DNA of 64,000 bases from Gymnopus androsaceus JB14 (Eukaryota > Basidiomycota > Agaricomycetes > Agaricales > Omphalotaceae). A program made the translations under genes and the position numbers. Location: assembly GCA_009733575.1 (NCBI GenBank), contig ML769384.1, positions 251,257 through 315,256 of the forward strand, written 5' to 3'. The notes under the pieces are model-generated. The model did no database searches. It saw only the letters and a list, made by a program, of their open reading frames with translations, and was not told where the DNA came from. Of this stretch, positions 11,959-22,248 are shown in pieces; position 1 is the stretch's first letter, and every line of letters begins with the position of its first letter.

Positions 11959-12362
11959 AAAGTACAAGATTAAGCCAAATTCGAGTTGGTAAATTCTCCC
12001 TGTGAGTAAGATAAGTCGGCTAAGGTCTAGAGAATGGCAACTGATAAGGAAAAGCAGTCGACGAGGTTTGGCTGGGGCTTGGCCCCGCATGGGTGGGCAA
12101 AAACTCACTATATACACGCGGATAACCAGACCGGAACGTCGGATTGACGCTCTTTGATGATTCGAGTCCAGGGATGGGAGGGTTGGGGGCGAGAGAAATA
12201 AACTATGGCGATATGTGTACTTATACGAGCGGTGAGAGTCTTTGGAAATGAGATGGATAAGCGCCTGTCGCGTAATGCCGACTCTCACGCCTCCTTATCT
12301 TATCCCGATTATTATTACAAACGATCCCGAGAGTTGTCCGAGCCTCCTTGAATTTGACGCTC

Positions 12363-13333
12363 ATGCCTTTGACTCCAGACCAAGTCAAGCAAGTCGAGCT
12401 AAATCGCCTCAGAGGTAGATTTCCGCTAAATTGCGTCCATTAATACCCTTATACTGTTTACAGCGAAAGCCAAACAACGGGAACGAGAACAAGATGCCTC
12501 TACCTCGACCAATGCCAATGGCAAACGCCCCATGGGCGCCGCTACTGCTACAGCTTCTGGCTCTGGCTCTGCTGCATCTACTCCTCGCCTCAAACGCGAT
12601 TCACGCTTAGGAACTTATTTCGAGTATGACCTTTCCAAAATGCACAATTCCAAAGGAGGCTTTCTCATCGCAGACGACAAGGAAATCGACGAGGCTACAC
12701 GCAGAAAGGAGCTGGAAAGAGAAAGACAACGAACGATGCAGAATATGGAGCCACCTATTAATCTGGATCTGGACCAGAATCCAAAGTGTCAGGAATGCCA
12801 GACGATTGACATTGACCATACGTATAAAAAGGTATTTGGGTGTCTAGTATGCAAGAGGTGTGCCAAAGAGAAGCCGGAGAGGTATAGTTTGTTGACAAAG
12901 ACAGAGTGCAAGGGGGACTATCTACTTACAGATCGTAGGTTTCGTTGGCTATCATTTGATTCTCGTTTCTAATACTCTTCCAGCTGAACTTCGCGACCAA
13001 GAAGCCATGCCTCATCTTCTCAAAGCCAATCCCCATAAATCCACATTCGCCAACATGATGCTGTTCCTTCGATACCAAGTCGAAGAATTTGCTTGGAAGA
13101 AATGGGGCTCTCCAGAAGCTTTGGACGCCGAATACGAGCGGCGTACGCTAGAGAAGAAGAAGACCAAAAACAAAAAATTCGAGCAGGGATTGAAGGAATT
13201 ACGGAAACGGACTCGGGAAGGCGTGTGGCAGAAACGTAGAGACGCTGAGCATAAGCATGTGTTTGGGCCAGACGGGGATGGGGTCCAGATATGCCATGAA
13301 TGTGGATTTACGATAGAATTTGAAGTTTTGTAG
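12363..13333 (+). CDS. RAD14: DNA repair protein XPA / Rad14
   Basis: Three exons: 12363-12414, 12464-12934 and 12984-13333, with clean GT-AG introns of 49 nt each, total 290 residues. The XPA zinc finger is visible as CQEC ... CLVCKRC, preceded by the conserved LGTYFEYDLSKMHNSKGGFL segment. The XPA C-terminal domain follows (YSLLTKTECKGDYLLTD, LRDQEAMPHLLKANPHKS, YQVEEFAWKKWGSPEALD). The protein verifies damage and positions the incision complex in nucleotide excision repair in the nucleus. The C-terminus has an added basic coiled segment and a CHECGFTIEFEVL tail typical of fungal Rad14. The frame is intact throughout. Confidence 0.95.
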
Positions 13334-13437
13334 AGTGCACGAAATACTATTTCGGCTTTCGGCAGTGTTTTAACCGGTTCTCCTGAGTACTGAGTACTTA
13401 TATTGCGCGTTACCCTTTCAAGTTAACCTCTCCCACC

Positions 13438-14916
13438 ATGGACAGTCCTCTCAAAAGATCAAGCAGAACACGCACAGATATCCACGGCACTCGAAGTGGA
13501 AAAGCTTGAAACAGATCTTTTCCGTTCAAAGTCTCTTTGGGTAATTAGTTGGCTCACTGAGAGTTTCGAGACGCGACGCTAAGTCCCTATGCCAGGTCCC
13601 GGCTCGGGCTCGCGGTGTCTTTGGCGGGCAAGTAGCAAGTGTCCTATCCTTCAAAACCCATCCTAATACGCTCTGCAGTCAAGTAATATCTCAAGCTCTG
13701 GTTTCCGCAACGAACTGCGTAGATCCTGCATTCGGTCTTCATGTACGTCGAAATCCTGCACTAACAGCACACTGACCAATGACAACCCAACAGTCTCTGC
13801 ATGTACGTATCGGATTCCTGTTTAAACTCAACCATTAAACCTCTATAGTGCTACTTCCTCGCCAGCGCTTCCCCCTCAACACCCATCGTCTACTTTGTCG
13901 AACGCCTCCGCCAAGGCCGTTCCTACGTCGCCTGCTCCGTCAAAGCCATCCAAAAAGGCTCCCTTATCTTCATCCTAACCTGCTCCTTCCAAAAACCCGA
14001 GCCCTGGCAACCTCAACAACAATGGGTCATGCCAGACGTGCCGGGTCCAGATGAATGTGAGCTAGACGAAGACATGTACGATCGGATTTGTCGAGAGGGG
14101 TTTCAAGGAAAGCCATTGCATGCAAAAAACAAGGCGTTGTTGGAGCTTTACGCTAGTGAGAGGAGAAAGTCGCCGATTGCGGTTAAGACGGCTAAGGAGA
14201 ATGATCGTTACGGCGGATGGGACGGTGAGGTATATGCATTGGATGCAGGCGAAGAATATACCAGAGTATGAGCCTCATTTTCAGAAGGTGAGAGTCGATA
14301 GCTGGCTACATGTATGATGAAGCTGACAGTGCTTTGTAGTGCATTCTGGCATACCTCTCCGATCTGAAATTGTAAGTAACAAGTACGATTCGGACAGTAA
14401 TCCTTCTCATTCATTGCTCTCTTTAGCATCAGCGCTGCATTCGATGCCCTTGGACTAAAGCGATACGGCCCTCGTGGCCCAGACTCTGTGGGGATGTCGG
14501 TATGTATCTCCAGCTCGTTATTCATTCAAGATGTTCACTGTCTGCAACAGAGTACAATCGACCATTCTGTATGGTTCTACAAGTAAGGATCTATCGACGT
14601 TGAAGCGTGTTCTAACGCTTACACAGTGATTCCTTTGACTGTGGTGATTGGCTACTATACGTTGTGCGTAATCCCAAGTACATCTCCAAATTATACTCAA
14701 CTGTTCGCAGATGCAATCTCCTCGAGCTGGATCAGGAAGAGCTATTATGCATGGACAGGCAAGCCTTTTCCAGTGTGTGAAGCCACTCAACTTATCTTCG
14801 TTTAGCTCTACACGCGCAGCGGAACCCTTGTGGCCGTTACATCTCAGGAAGGAGTTGTACGTGCCAATATACGAGGACCAAGTACAGATGATAGCAAGCC
14901 GGCGGCAAAGCTATAG
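13438..14916 (+). CDS. Peroxisomal acyl-CoA thioesterase (TesB/ACOT8 type)
   Basis: Hotdog thioesterase II family, hydrolysing acyl-CoA to fatty acid and CoA. Conserved segments in order are LETDLFRSKSLWVPARARG, VFGGQVISQAL, GLHSLHCYFLASASP, YVACSVKAIQKG, YLSDLKFISAAF, STIDHSVWFY, DWLLYVMQSPRAGSGR. The C-terminus is AKL, a type 1 peroxisomal targeting signal. At least nine introns are needed. Two are GC-AG (13628-13678 and 14759-14805), and one exon is only 9 nt (13794-13802, Ser-Leu-His). Two one-base frame breaks remain, one just after the ATG at 13438 and one near 14229 (GEV to RYMHWM). Function is clear. Whether this copy is intact depends on those two sites. Confidence 0.88.
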
Positions 14917-14991
14917 AGCAGTACAAGTAGAATACATCTAGAATACATATTATTATAATACCTTCCTTAATCCAGAATACATGCAAGAATT

Positions 14992-15575
14992 CTACGCTCC
15001 ATCGCCCCTCCTGAGTCGATTAAACTTGGGTAACATCTCCCTCAGATATTCTGCATGCTTCCTCCTCAAATCCGCCTCTTGTATCTTTCCCTTTCCAGTC
15101 CAAGTGCGGCGCTCTGCAGTGGGTCCATAGACGACGGTGTAATCGGAGAGCATATCATCGTCAGCTGGGGCAAGCACACAACTGGCACCGATAACGCAGA
15201 AGGATCCAATGCGGACAGTGTGATGAACTCGAGAACGAGTGGAAAATGTGTTGAATAAGCCTATAGAAGGAGCCTCGATTCTACACCCGATTTCAAAGAG
15301 GTTGTCGTCTCCAATACGCATAACTTCTTTCCGTCTAAGGGAGGGTCAAAATGAAGCTACATAGAGGAAACTATTAGTACGCACCTGTTGACAATGATAG
15401 CGCTTTCTTCAATAATACAACCAGCACCAATAACGATGGGACCTGCAACGGCAAATATTGTGGCTTTAGGATGAACGATAGTACCAGAGCCAATTGTTAT
15501 GTCTCCTTTGAGTTCCACATCCTGGCATACGACCGCTTTTGAGTGGATTGTGAACTTGTCGCGAATGGGCGCCAT
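14992..15575 (-). CDS. Dynactin subunit 6 (p27), left-handed beta-helix
   Basis: Two exons (15575-15385 and 15334-14992) joined by a 50-nt intron give 177 residues. The protein has the hexapeptide repeats of a left-handed parallel beta helix ([65 protein letters not shown]). It ends in a helix ([17 protein letters not shown]), as in DCTN6. The family caps the pointed end of the Arp1 filament in the dynactin complex, which supports dynein transport and nuclear migration. It is divergent from the eS27 gene and convergent with the thioesterase gene, whose stop lies 75 bp away. Confidence 0.9.
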
Positions 15576-15735
15576 GAAGGAGCAGAGACGCCCAAGAAGC
15601 GCTGAGAGCTATCCGGCCGTCCAAAGTATGTTTCGGCGAGGCGTGGGAGAAGGATACAGTATTACAGGCTTAGGTCATCATCTCATCTCCTCTGCGCGAA
15701 CCGTCTTTTCAAAATTTGACATCCTCTAGCTCACC
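15576..15735. promoter_or_regulatory. Divergent promoter of dynactin p27 and eS27
   Basis: Only 160 bp separate the two start codons. A pyrimidine-rich run (about 15680-15730) precedes the eS27 ATG, as is usual for ribosomal protein genes. No named motif was identified. Confidence 0.5.
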
Positions 15736-16152
15736 ATGGTCTGTCATTGTTCAGCTTTTTCCAATGGACTAGTATTAATATTTTTAATAGACTCTCGCTG
15801 TCGACTTGCTCAATCCCTCGCCTGAATTCGAAAAAAGACAGCACAAGCTCAAGAGGCTGGTGCAGTCCCCAAACTCGTACTTTATGGATGTAAAGTGCCC
15901 TGGTATGAATATCCACCTGCTTTTATCTCGAATTCCTTGCTCAATTTCTGCTGGTTCAGGTTGCTTTGCTATCACCACGGTGTTCTCCCATGCGCAGACG
16001 GTCGTCATCTGTGGGTCTTGTGCCTCCATCCTCTGCCAGCCCACAGGTGGTAAGGCAAGATTAACCGAGGGTGCGTGCACCAGTTTGTTTTCTACTACTA
16101 CTGGAATTAACCCAAATATTATCTAGGATGTTCATTCCGCAAGAAGAACTAA
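15736..16152 (+). CDS. RPS27: 40S ribosomal protein eS27
   Basis: Four exons: the ATG alone (15736-15738), 15791-15902, 15960-16070 and 16127-16152. They encode 83 residues starting [18 protein letters not shown]. The zinc ribbon is CPGC ... CGSC, separated by [15 protein letters not shown], and the tail is EGCSFRKKN. It is a structural component of the small ribosomal subunit. The first intron starts immediately after the initiator codon with a weak GTCTGT donor. The intact frame and near-identity to the family consensus make the call secure. Confidence 0.97.
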
Positions 16153-17003
16153 ACCTTCTTCTTGCTCCCTCGATCGGCTCACCCACTCATCCTGGCTACC
16201 CACCGTGCACACAGAACAGGCAGACGTCGCTCAAAAAGATATCTTACGGCGCCGCAAAAACCTATCTACCTAGTTATACTGTCGTGCGAATCATATTCAT
16301 CATATTGTTCTTGGTCCCCGGTCTTTCTTCGCTCTCAATTTCTCATGTGTACTCTACATATGCATATGCATATGTGATTTACTGCCTCGAAAAATATGCA
16401 AACGCAATATGGGGACTCCAAAGCTGCAAGAAAGTGATTGCGGATCCGTTGGGCGCTTGATTTGTGTTGACTCGTAGAGTCGTAAGTATCGGTCCCGATG
16501 CTATTGCCCAATTTGTGAAATCTGCGCACGACAGCGTTGCATTCACAGGCTAGCGCTCCACCATCAGTGACTGATTTCTAAAGTGACTATTGCCCTTAGC
16601 CGAGTGTCAAAGCGTGCTCAGTCTGTAAGTTGTCTGGATGTATGTTACTAAAATTCACTTGAGAATTTTGTGGTATCGCGAAATTTGGTATCACATTGAA
16701 GAAAACTCTGAAGCAGCTGTATTCAACGTGGATCTACAGAGATCGAATCGAAACGAGGATGTATGGAAGGAAGTGTCATTGCTCTCTTCAGTCCCGTCCA
16801 AAGTTGTAAGTAACGCGTAAAATGAGTATTCATATCGATCCCGCTAAGCTTCCCGACTAAATTCAAATAGTTGCTTGAGCAAGAGTAGTTCGGGAAGCGC
16901 CGAAGATTAGCGCCCTCTGATAGTACTTAAAGACGCGTCAGTGACGCGACTTCTTTTTTTCTACTCTCAAGAGCATCGTTTTGCCCCACTAATTCCTGCT
17001 ACC
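16153..17003. other. Intergenic region upstream of the Rua1-type gene
   Basis: Contains eS27 3' flanking sequence, a 20-bp palindrome (listed separately) and several GTAAGT-like sites without a coding chain. A frame of 129 codons at 16071-16460 overlaps the last eS27 intron and is not supported. Confidence 0.5.
16356..16375. repeat. 20-bp perfect palindrome, alternating ATGCAT
   Basis: Positions 16356-16375 read the same on both strands (ACATATGCATATGCATATGT). It lies about 200 bp downstream of the eS27 stop codon. Confidence 0.85.
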
Positions 17004-19256
17004 ATGGAGAGTTATAAATCTTCTGACACTGCTTACAGCTCATCTACCAACTCTGACGCGTCTTCTAGTCCACGCGGACACGTACACGAATTCGTCTTTA
17101 CATTTCCAGAATCTCAACAATCCTTATTTTCCAATGATTATCCTGGTATTTTCTCCGAGAATCTTCACTCTAGCATCTTCTTAGCGCAGAATCACTTCGA
17201 ACGCGAATCTCACGCGCCGATCTCCCCTCGAGTGTTCACCGCAGTGGGCAGAAGGAAAAGTCTTGAGAAAGATGATGTACTTCCTCAAATACCTGTCGAC
17301 ACGATGCCGATTTATTCTTTCAATATTTCTCCTTGCAATGCTAAATCTACTCCTTCTCGTGCTCTGCATTGCTCTTCTTTGCATGCTACTTCGCTTCCCC
17401 GCATTGACGCGGTCCGTGCGCGTGCCGCTGCTTCGCCGAATACGGCCTGGACGTTCTGCTCTTCTTCACGAACGCAAGCACTGGAAGAGAGACACGATCT
17501 CCCCAGCGGAATCCTAGACGGCTATAATCCTCTTCGTGCCCTTTTCTCTACTCCCGGTGCTTCCCGGGGAATAAAAATGTCTTCAACTCCCACTCTCACA
17601 CCTTCTTCTGGCTCTGCAATGCCAGCTTCGCCTCTAGCCAGTAATGTGGCCAATATCTATCATTTTCAGCACGAGAATACATGCGACGCGACGTTGGAGA
17701 CCGATATATCACCAGTAATCCATCAACCTCTTCAGCGTACCACTACTCCGAGTCTCTCATTCCGATTGCGTCCTGCGGAATTTTCTTCACAAGTCGAACT
17801 TTCCGATTCAGAGGATTATTTTTCCAGTCCAGAAAAGGAAAAATCTGCAGCAGATGTGGTCTGCAAACATGTTCCTTTTGTGTTTGAAACGCCCAGAAAA
17901 TCTCCCACAGAGACTGCCGGCGAGCCGGAGCGGATGTCGAGTCCTTTGACTCCCGTGACTGATGACGAATGTATCTCTGATCAGTCCTCCATGAAGGACA
18001 ATCTACCGCAGAATCCTCCCTCGTCGTTGGCCATCCATATCGCGCGAAAGCGCCCTTTTGACCTTGTCGATTCTCCCTCGCCATCTTATCCGCCTAAACG
18101 GGCGCGGTCCAACTTCTTACTCGCCCTCAAAGAAAAGGAGAGGCTCGCAAACAATGAAGCGTCTTTGCCTGATGAAAAACCATTCACAGCACCCACAGTC
18201 CTAACTCCCAGGACAACTAGGTCATCCGCCACGCGCCAACCAGCAGCTTCCTCTTCTACTTCGGCTTCTTCGGCTTCCTCCTCTTCCTCAACGGAACCCC
18301 TGCTTGTTTTCACACAACGCACCTTTCCTCGCACTGTTGTCTTGGATAACAAGACTGTTCCACTCCAAATTTCATCCGATATTTTCCCCTTGTTCTATCG
18401 ACGTTACCCGGCGAGCACTTATTTCAAAGCAGAGGATAGGTTAGTCGTGTTCAATCGATTGCGATATCGCGCGTGCTCACTTGTCTTTCAGAAGTTCCGA
18501 ATGCGGCAATCTTCAACAAGACTCATCCAGGTGGATCGTATAATCCTCCACGACATGCTTTCGACCTTTACACGCCGAGATTTGTCAAGGGAAAAGGAAA
18601 GGACAAGATGGGCGTGTGTCCGATTTGCATTGAAGATGTTGAGCGAGGTGGTGAAGGAAAGAAGCTCTGGCTGGCGATGAAGTTTTCAGCTTACAAGTGG
18701 TGAGGTCTATTATTGTGTATGACTCGCGTACGCGTCTCACTGACATTCGACAGGGTTTTTCTTTTTTTAACAAATCGAATGGCTTTCTGATATTTCCTCT
18801 CAGCTACCATATGCAATATAGCCATGGTGCGTTATCCTTGCTCTTACTCTCTTCCAACTGATGCTTATATGCTGCCCATTTCAGGAATCTCCGCTTCGTC
18901 TTCCTATCCATTCTCTCCGCCTATCGCGTTTCGAATGACGTCTCGTACAGCACATCACAAAAGCGAAAAGACGAGAATCAAAGAAGGCAGGTGCCACAAG
19001 TGCTTGAAATGGGTAGCCGTCGAGGGTATCAAGGATGTTGAAGTAAAAGTGAAGGAGCTCTTCTGGTATGTTATATCATGTTCTTCGTGCAAACAACAAT
19101 CTAACTACGTTAACTACGCGTAGGTGGAAGCACGCAGCGACGTGCCACGCTTCAACAACGATTCAAGGGGAGACCGATATCTTTGAAGGGGACGAAGTTT
19201 ACGCAAAGTTGAAAGAGCTCGGACCCAGTGCCGCTAAAGAATCGAAGAAACGTTAG
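17004..19256 (+). CDS. Rua1-type transcription regulator (Rua1 C-terminal domain)
   Basis: The start at 17004 (CACC-like context, MESYKSS) is preferred over an in-frame ATG at 16941. Exon 1 runs to 18439 and encodes a long Ser/Pro-rich, disordered region with basic patches (KRPFDL, PPKRARSN). The conserved C-terminus is spread over 18492-18696, 18804-18826, 18885-19065 and 19124-19256: YTPRFVKGKGKDKMGVCPIC, GGEGKKLWLAMKFSAYNYHM, CHKCLKWVAVEGIKDVEVKV, LFWWKHAATCH. These Cys/His pairs match the Rua1 zinc-finger region, first known from the glycolipid cluster regulator of Ustilago. The 18440-18491 intron leaves the phase wrong by one base, so exon 1 probably carries one extra base near its end. 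Target genes are unknown. Confidence 0.85.
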
Positions 19257-19646
19257 ATCTCTTGACTCTATTCATTCCACTTTTGACTGCTATCATTATC
19301 TCCTTTTCCATGCTTCCTACCTTCTCATATGTAGTAACATTGGCCGGAATATGTTCTATTCTGACTGTGCTCTCGTCTCTCATTTCTTCCAAATCACTAT
19401 CCTCCATCACATTGCATCCTACTCACGTTTTCACGTCCGCGCTGTACTTCAATCCGCATTGCATTTTTACTACCTCCAGTTTGCGCACACACTGCAGGAT
19501 ACTCTACTTTCTCCTTTCACTAGTTACCCTCGTTACGTTCACTTACGTTGACCCAATCGAATTTCTGAAAGCAAAAAGACATAGTATACGGCTTGAGCCC
19601 TACAACGACAGCAAAATACACAGCATATAAGATACAATCCTTCAAC

Positions 19647-21972
19647 TTACGACCCCTCAGATGGATTTGCAGCCGGTGTTGGGGCTGAAGAGGAATCAAT
19701 ATCCATCGATTCAGAAGCTTCCCTTCCATTCTCCAACTTGACTTCCACATCTCCAGATGGAGGCGGGGACTCGATCTCCATCGACGAGCCCTTTCCATTA
19801 CTCGGAGTCGAAAACATCCTCGTTACATGCCCACTCGGTCCTGCACCATGGGTAGGCGCTGCACTCGTATGCATGGCTCCAATACCATATTTTCGCCCAG
19901 ACAACCCAGTGCCGCTCTCAACGCTGTCCCGATCCTGATGTGTAGCACGATTCCGTCGTCCACCTTCACCTTCGATCATCAGAGTCGGATAGCTCGCCGT
20001 CGTCTTGGATGCGGGAGTCGAGAAGCCGTTGTGGGCGTCGGACATCTGGCGGGATTAGTAGGTCCTCGTCGGCGTTTGGGTCGTCCATTTCTGCGTCAAT
20101 GGGTAATGAAGGGGTGTCTTGATAGATGATGATCAAAGACCGTATCCCGAGCCGTATCAACGTTCAAAACTCACCCGTCATTTGCACACTAGGGACCCCA
20201 CCGCATTGACGCAGATTCTCCATCACAATCTGCTTCACGCGGTTGAGATATGCGGGAGTGTTCAAGTCGTCTGTGTTCGACGACTTTACATCTAACTGAT
20301 AATCAGGTCCAAAGTACTCGTAGTATTCGTTTACTGGGATATCTGGAAAGCAAATATATGAGAGCGCGCGCCAAGTGTTGAGAGCGAATTGATACGAACC
20401 AGGACCCAGTTCCACTCCAGCTGCGAGACCCGTTTCGAATGCCCAAGCTCTACTGACGTTCCGCATCGTATAACCACCTCCGCCGAGAAGCAACAGTGGC
20501 TTGTTGAATGATTTAACAAATTTGACGCAATTTGCGTGGCCTGTGTCAAACTGAATGAATTGCGCATCTTCCAAACGACCTTAATCAACAGACCTCTCAT
20601 AGACAAGTTCAAACATCCAAGCTTGTCGCCAGAAAGCGAATCCGTCCCGCATTGTAGCACGATAGCAGATGGATCGTAAGACTCCATAACTTGTTGGATT
20701 ACCTATCATACAAAATGAAGAAACATAAATAATGAGATGAAGCACACTTACCGGCTCGAATACGGACTTGTAATTCTCGTCAGAGATCCCATCCCGTAAA
20801 GGAAAGTTGAGGGCGTAGTACTTCCCCTTCATTACGCCCGTGTCCTACAGGGTTGAGAAATTAGAATATCAGTTGGACGGAGAGGATTAGTTCGTTATCA
20901 ACTCACACGCAATTCGCCTGTCCCAGGAAAGTACTCTCCGTACTTGTGAAAGCTCACTGTCATAACGCGGTCGGTGGTGTAGAATGCTTCCTCGACTCCG
21001 TCTCCGTGATGTACATCGATGTCGATATATAAAACACGCTTATGGTACCTTGAAAACATGTTCGTTTAAAACTGATCTGCATGGATTCCGAAAATTGCGC
21101 TCTCACCGAAGTAATTCCAATATACCCAGTACGATGTCTAAGTAAACAAAAGTAAGCACACTTGACAGGGAACGAGAGTTGTGTAGACGTGCCGTTCACA
21201 TAGCAGAACCCGCTTGCTTCACTCTTTTTTCGCGTGATGCAGCCCTCCAGCCCAATTCACCGCAATATCACACTTGTCGCGAGACAGTCGTGCTGCACCC
21301 TCTATCGCAAAAAAAATTAATAAGAGCTCGAAACCTCTGCAAATCAGTAGCTGGCACTCACCCATAGATCCTCCAGCAGATATTGAACAATAGTCGAATA
21401 ACCCATCGAATACGGGACAATCGTCTCCGACGTTATCTACATGCACGCGATTTTAGTGTTTGATTCCAGCCTGGCGATGGTCTAACGGACATTTATGTTG
21501 TTCTCGAACGAACGAGTTCATATTGCTCGGAGTAATCTTGCTCAGGAAATCGACGTATTCGTCCGAGTGGAATTGGGTCATTTCGCGTTTTGTTGCAGGT
21601 TTTGCTCGCTGGACAGATTGATATTAAGCATGTAATTGAATGGCAAGCACCAACGAAGAGTTAAAGTAGAATATACACATACGAAAATCTCCATCTTTTT
21701 GTACAAGCCATAGTTCATCACCAGGGAATGGCACATCCGTATCCTTGTGGGTTTCATGCTGTAACATATCCGAGGATTGTAAATCATAGCTGAAGGATCG
21801 GAAGAAATTGTCCTCACGGATGCCCGGGGCCATAGTGGAAGCCTCCAATGTCCGAGTCGAAGAAATAACACTGTGAAGTTCGGATTAGTTGCAGCAAATG
21901 ATCGAATAGCACAAAAAGGGGACGCACGACCCGTTTTTTCTGGCTTTCGCCTCCTAGAGGTTCCATTGACAT
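19647..21972 (-). CDS. RPD3: Class I histone deacetylase (Rpd3/HDAC1 type)
   Basis: Starts MSMEPLGG at 21972. About thirteen exons give the full deacetylase fold: [29 protein letters not shown] [65 protein letters not shown] segment, [17 protein letters not shown] and [14 protein letters not shown]. The active-site His pair, charge-relay Asp and zinc ligands are present. The C-terminal tail is acidic and then Ser/Pro-rich. The enzyme removes acetyl groups from histone tails in Sin3-type corepressors. Two frame breaks stand out: an extra A (six-T run at 21225-21230 on +) just after HHAKK, and an extra base near 19974 after DGELSDSDD. Intron 21138-21192 has a GC donor. An active, intact gene is likely if the two shifts are errors. 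Confidence 0.92.
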
Positions 21973-22248
21973 GATGGCAAATGAATAAGATGGAAGTGAA
22001 TGCCGGCGGTTTGCTATATTAGTGGTCGATTGTGGATTTGTCCAGAAGATGAAATGTGGCGCGAAGCAAGCGCGTTTGCGTCCAAAACCAACTGAGCCTC
22101 ACTATATAGCAAGCAAGAGCCTGCCTATGGGAGGAAAGTTACAATACGGAGATGGAAGTTGATTCGAAGTGCTCTTCTAATTTAGCGCTTACCGATATAC
22201 GCGTTGTATTTACCAAGAAATGATTTTCATTATCGGACTTTCAAAGCC

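Noticed and set aside
19228..19630. Plus-strand frames of 107 and 122 codons after the Rua1 gene
   Set aside because: They overlap each other in two frames, and no domain is seen. Likely 3' UTR of the Rua1 gene.
21225..21230. Programmed frameshifting in the histone deacetylase
   Set aside because: Similar one-base shifts occur in many unrelated genes without a common slippery site or downstream structure, so an error source is simpler.
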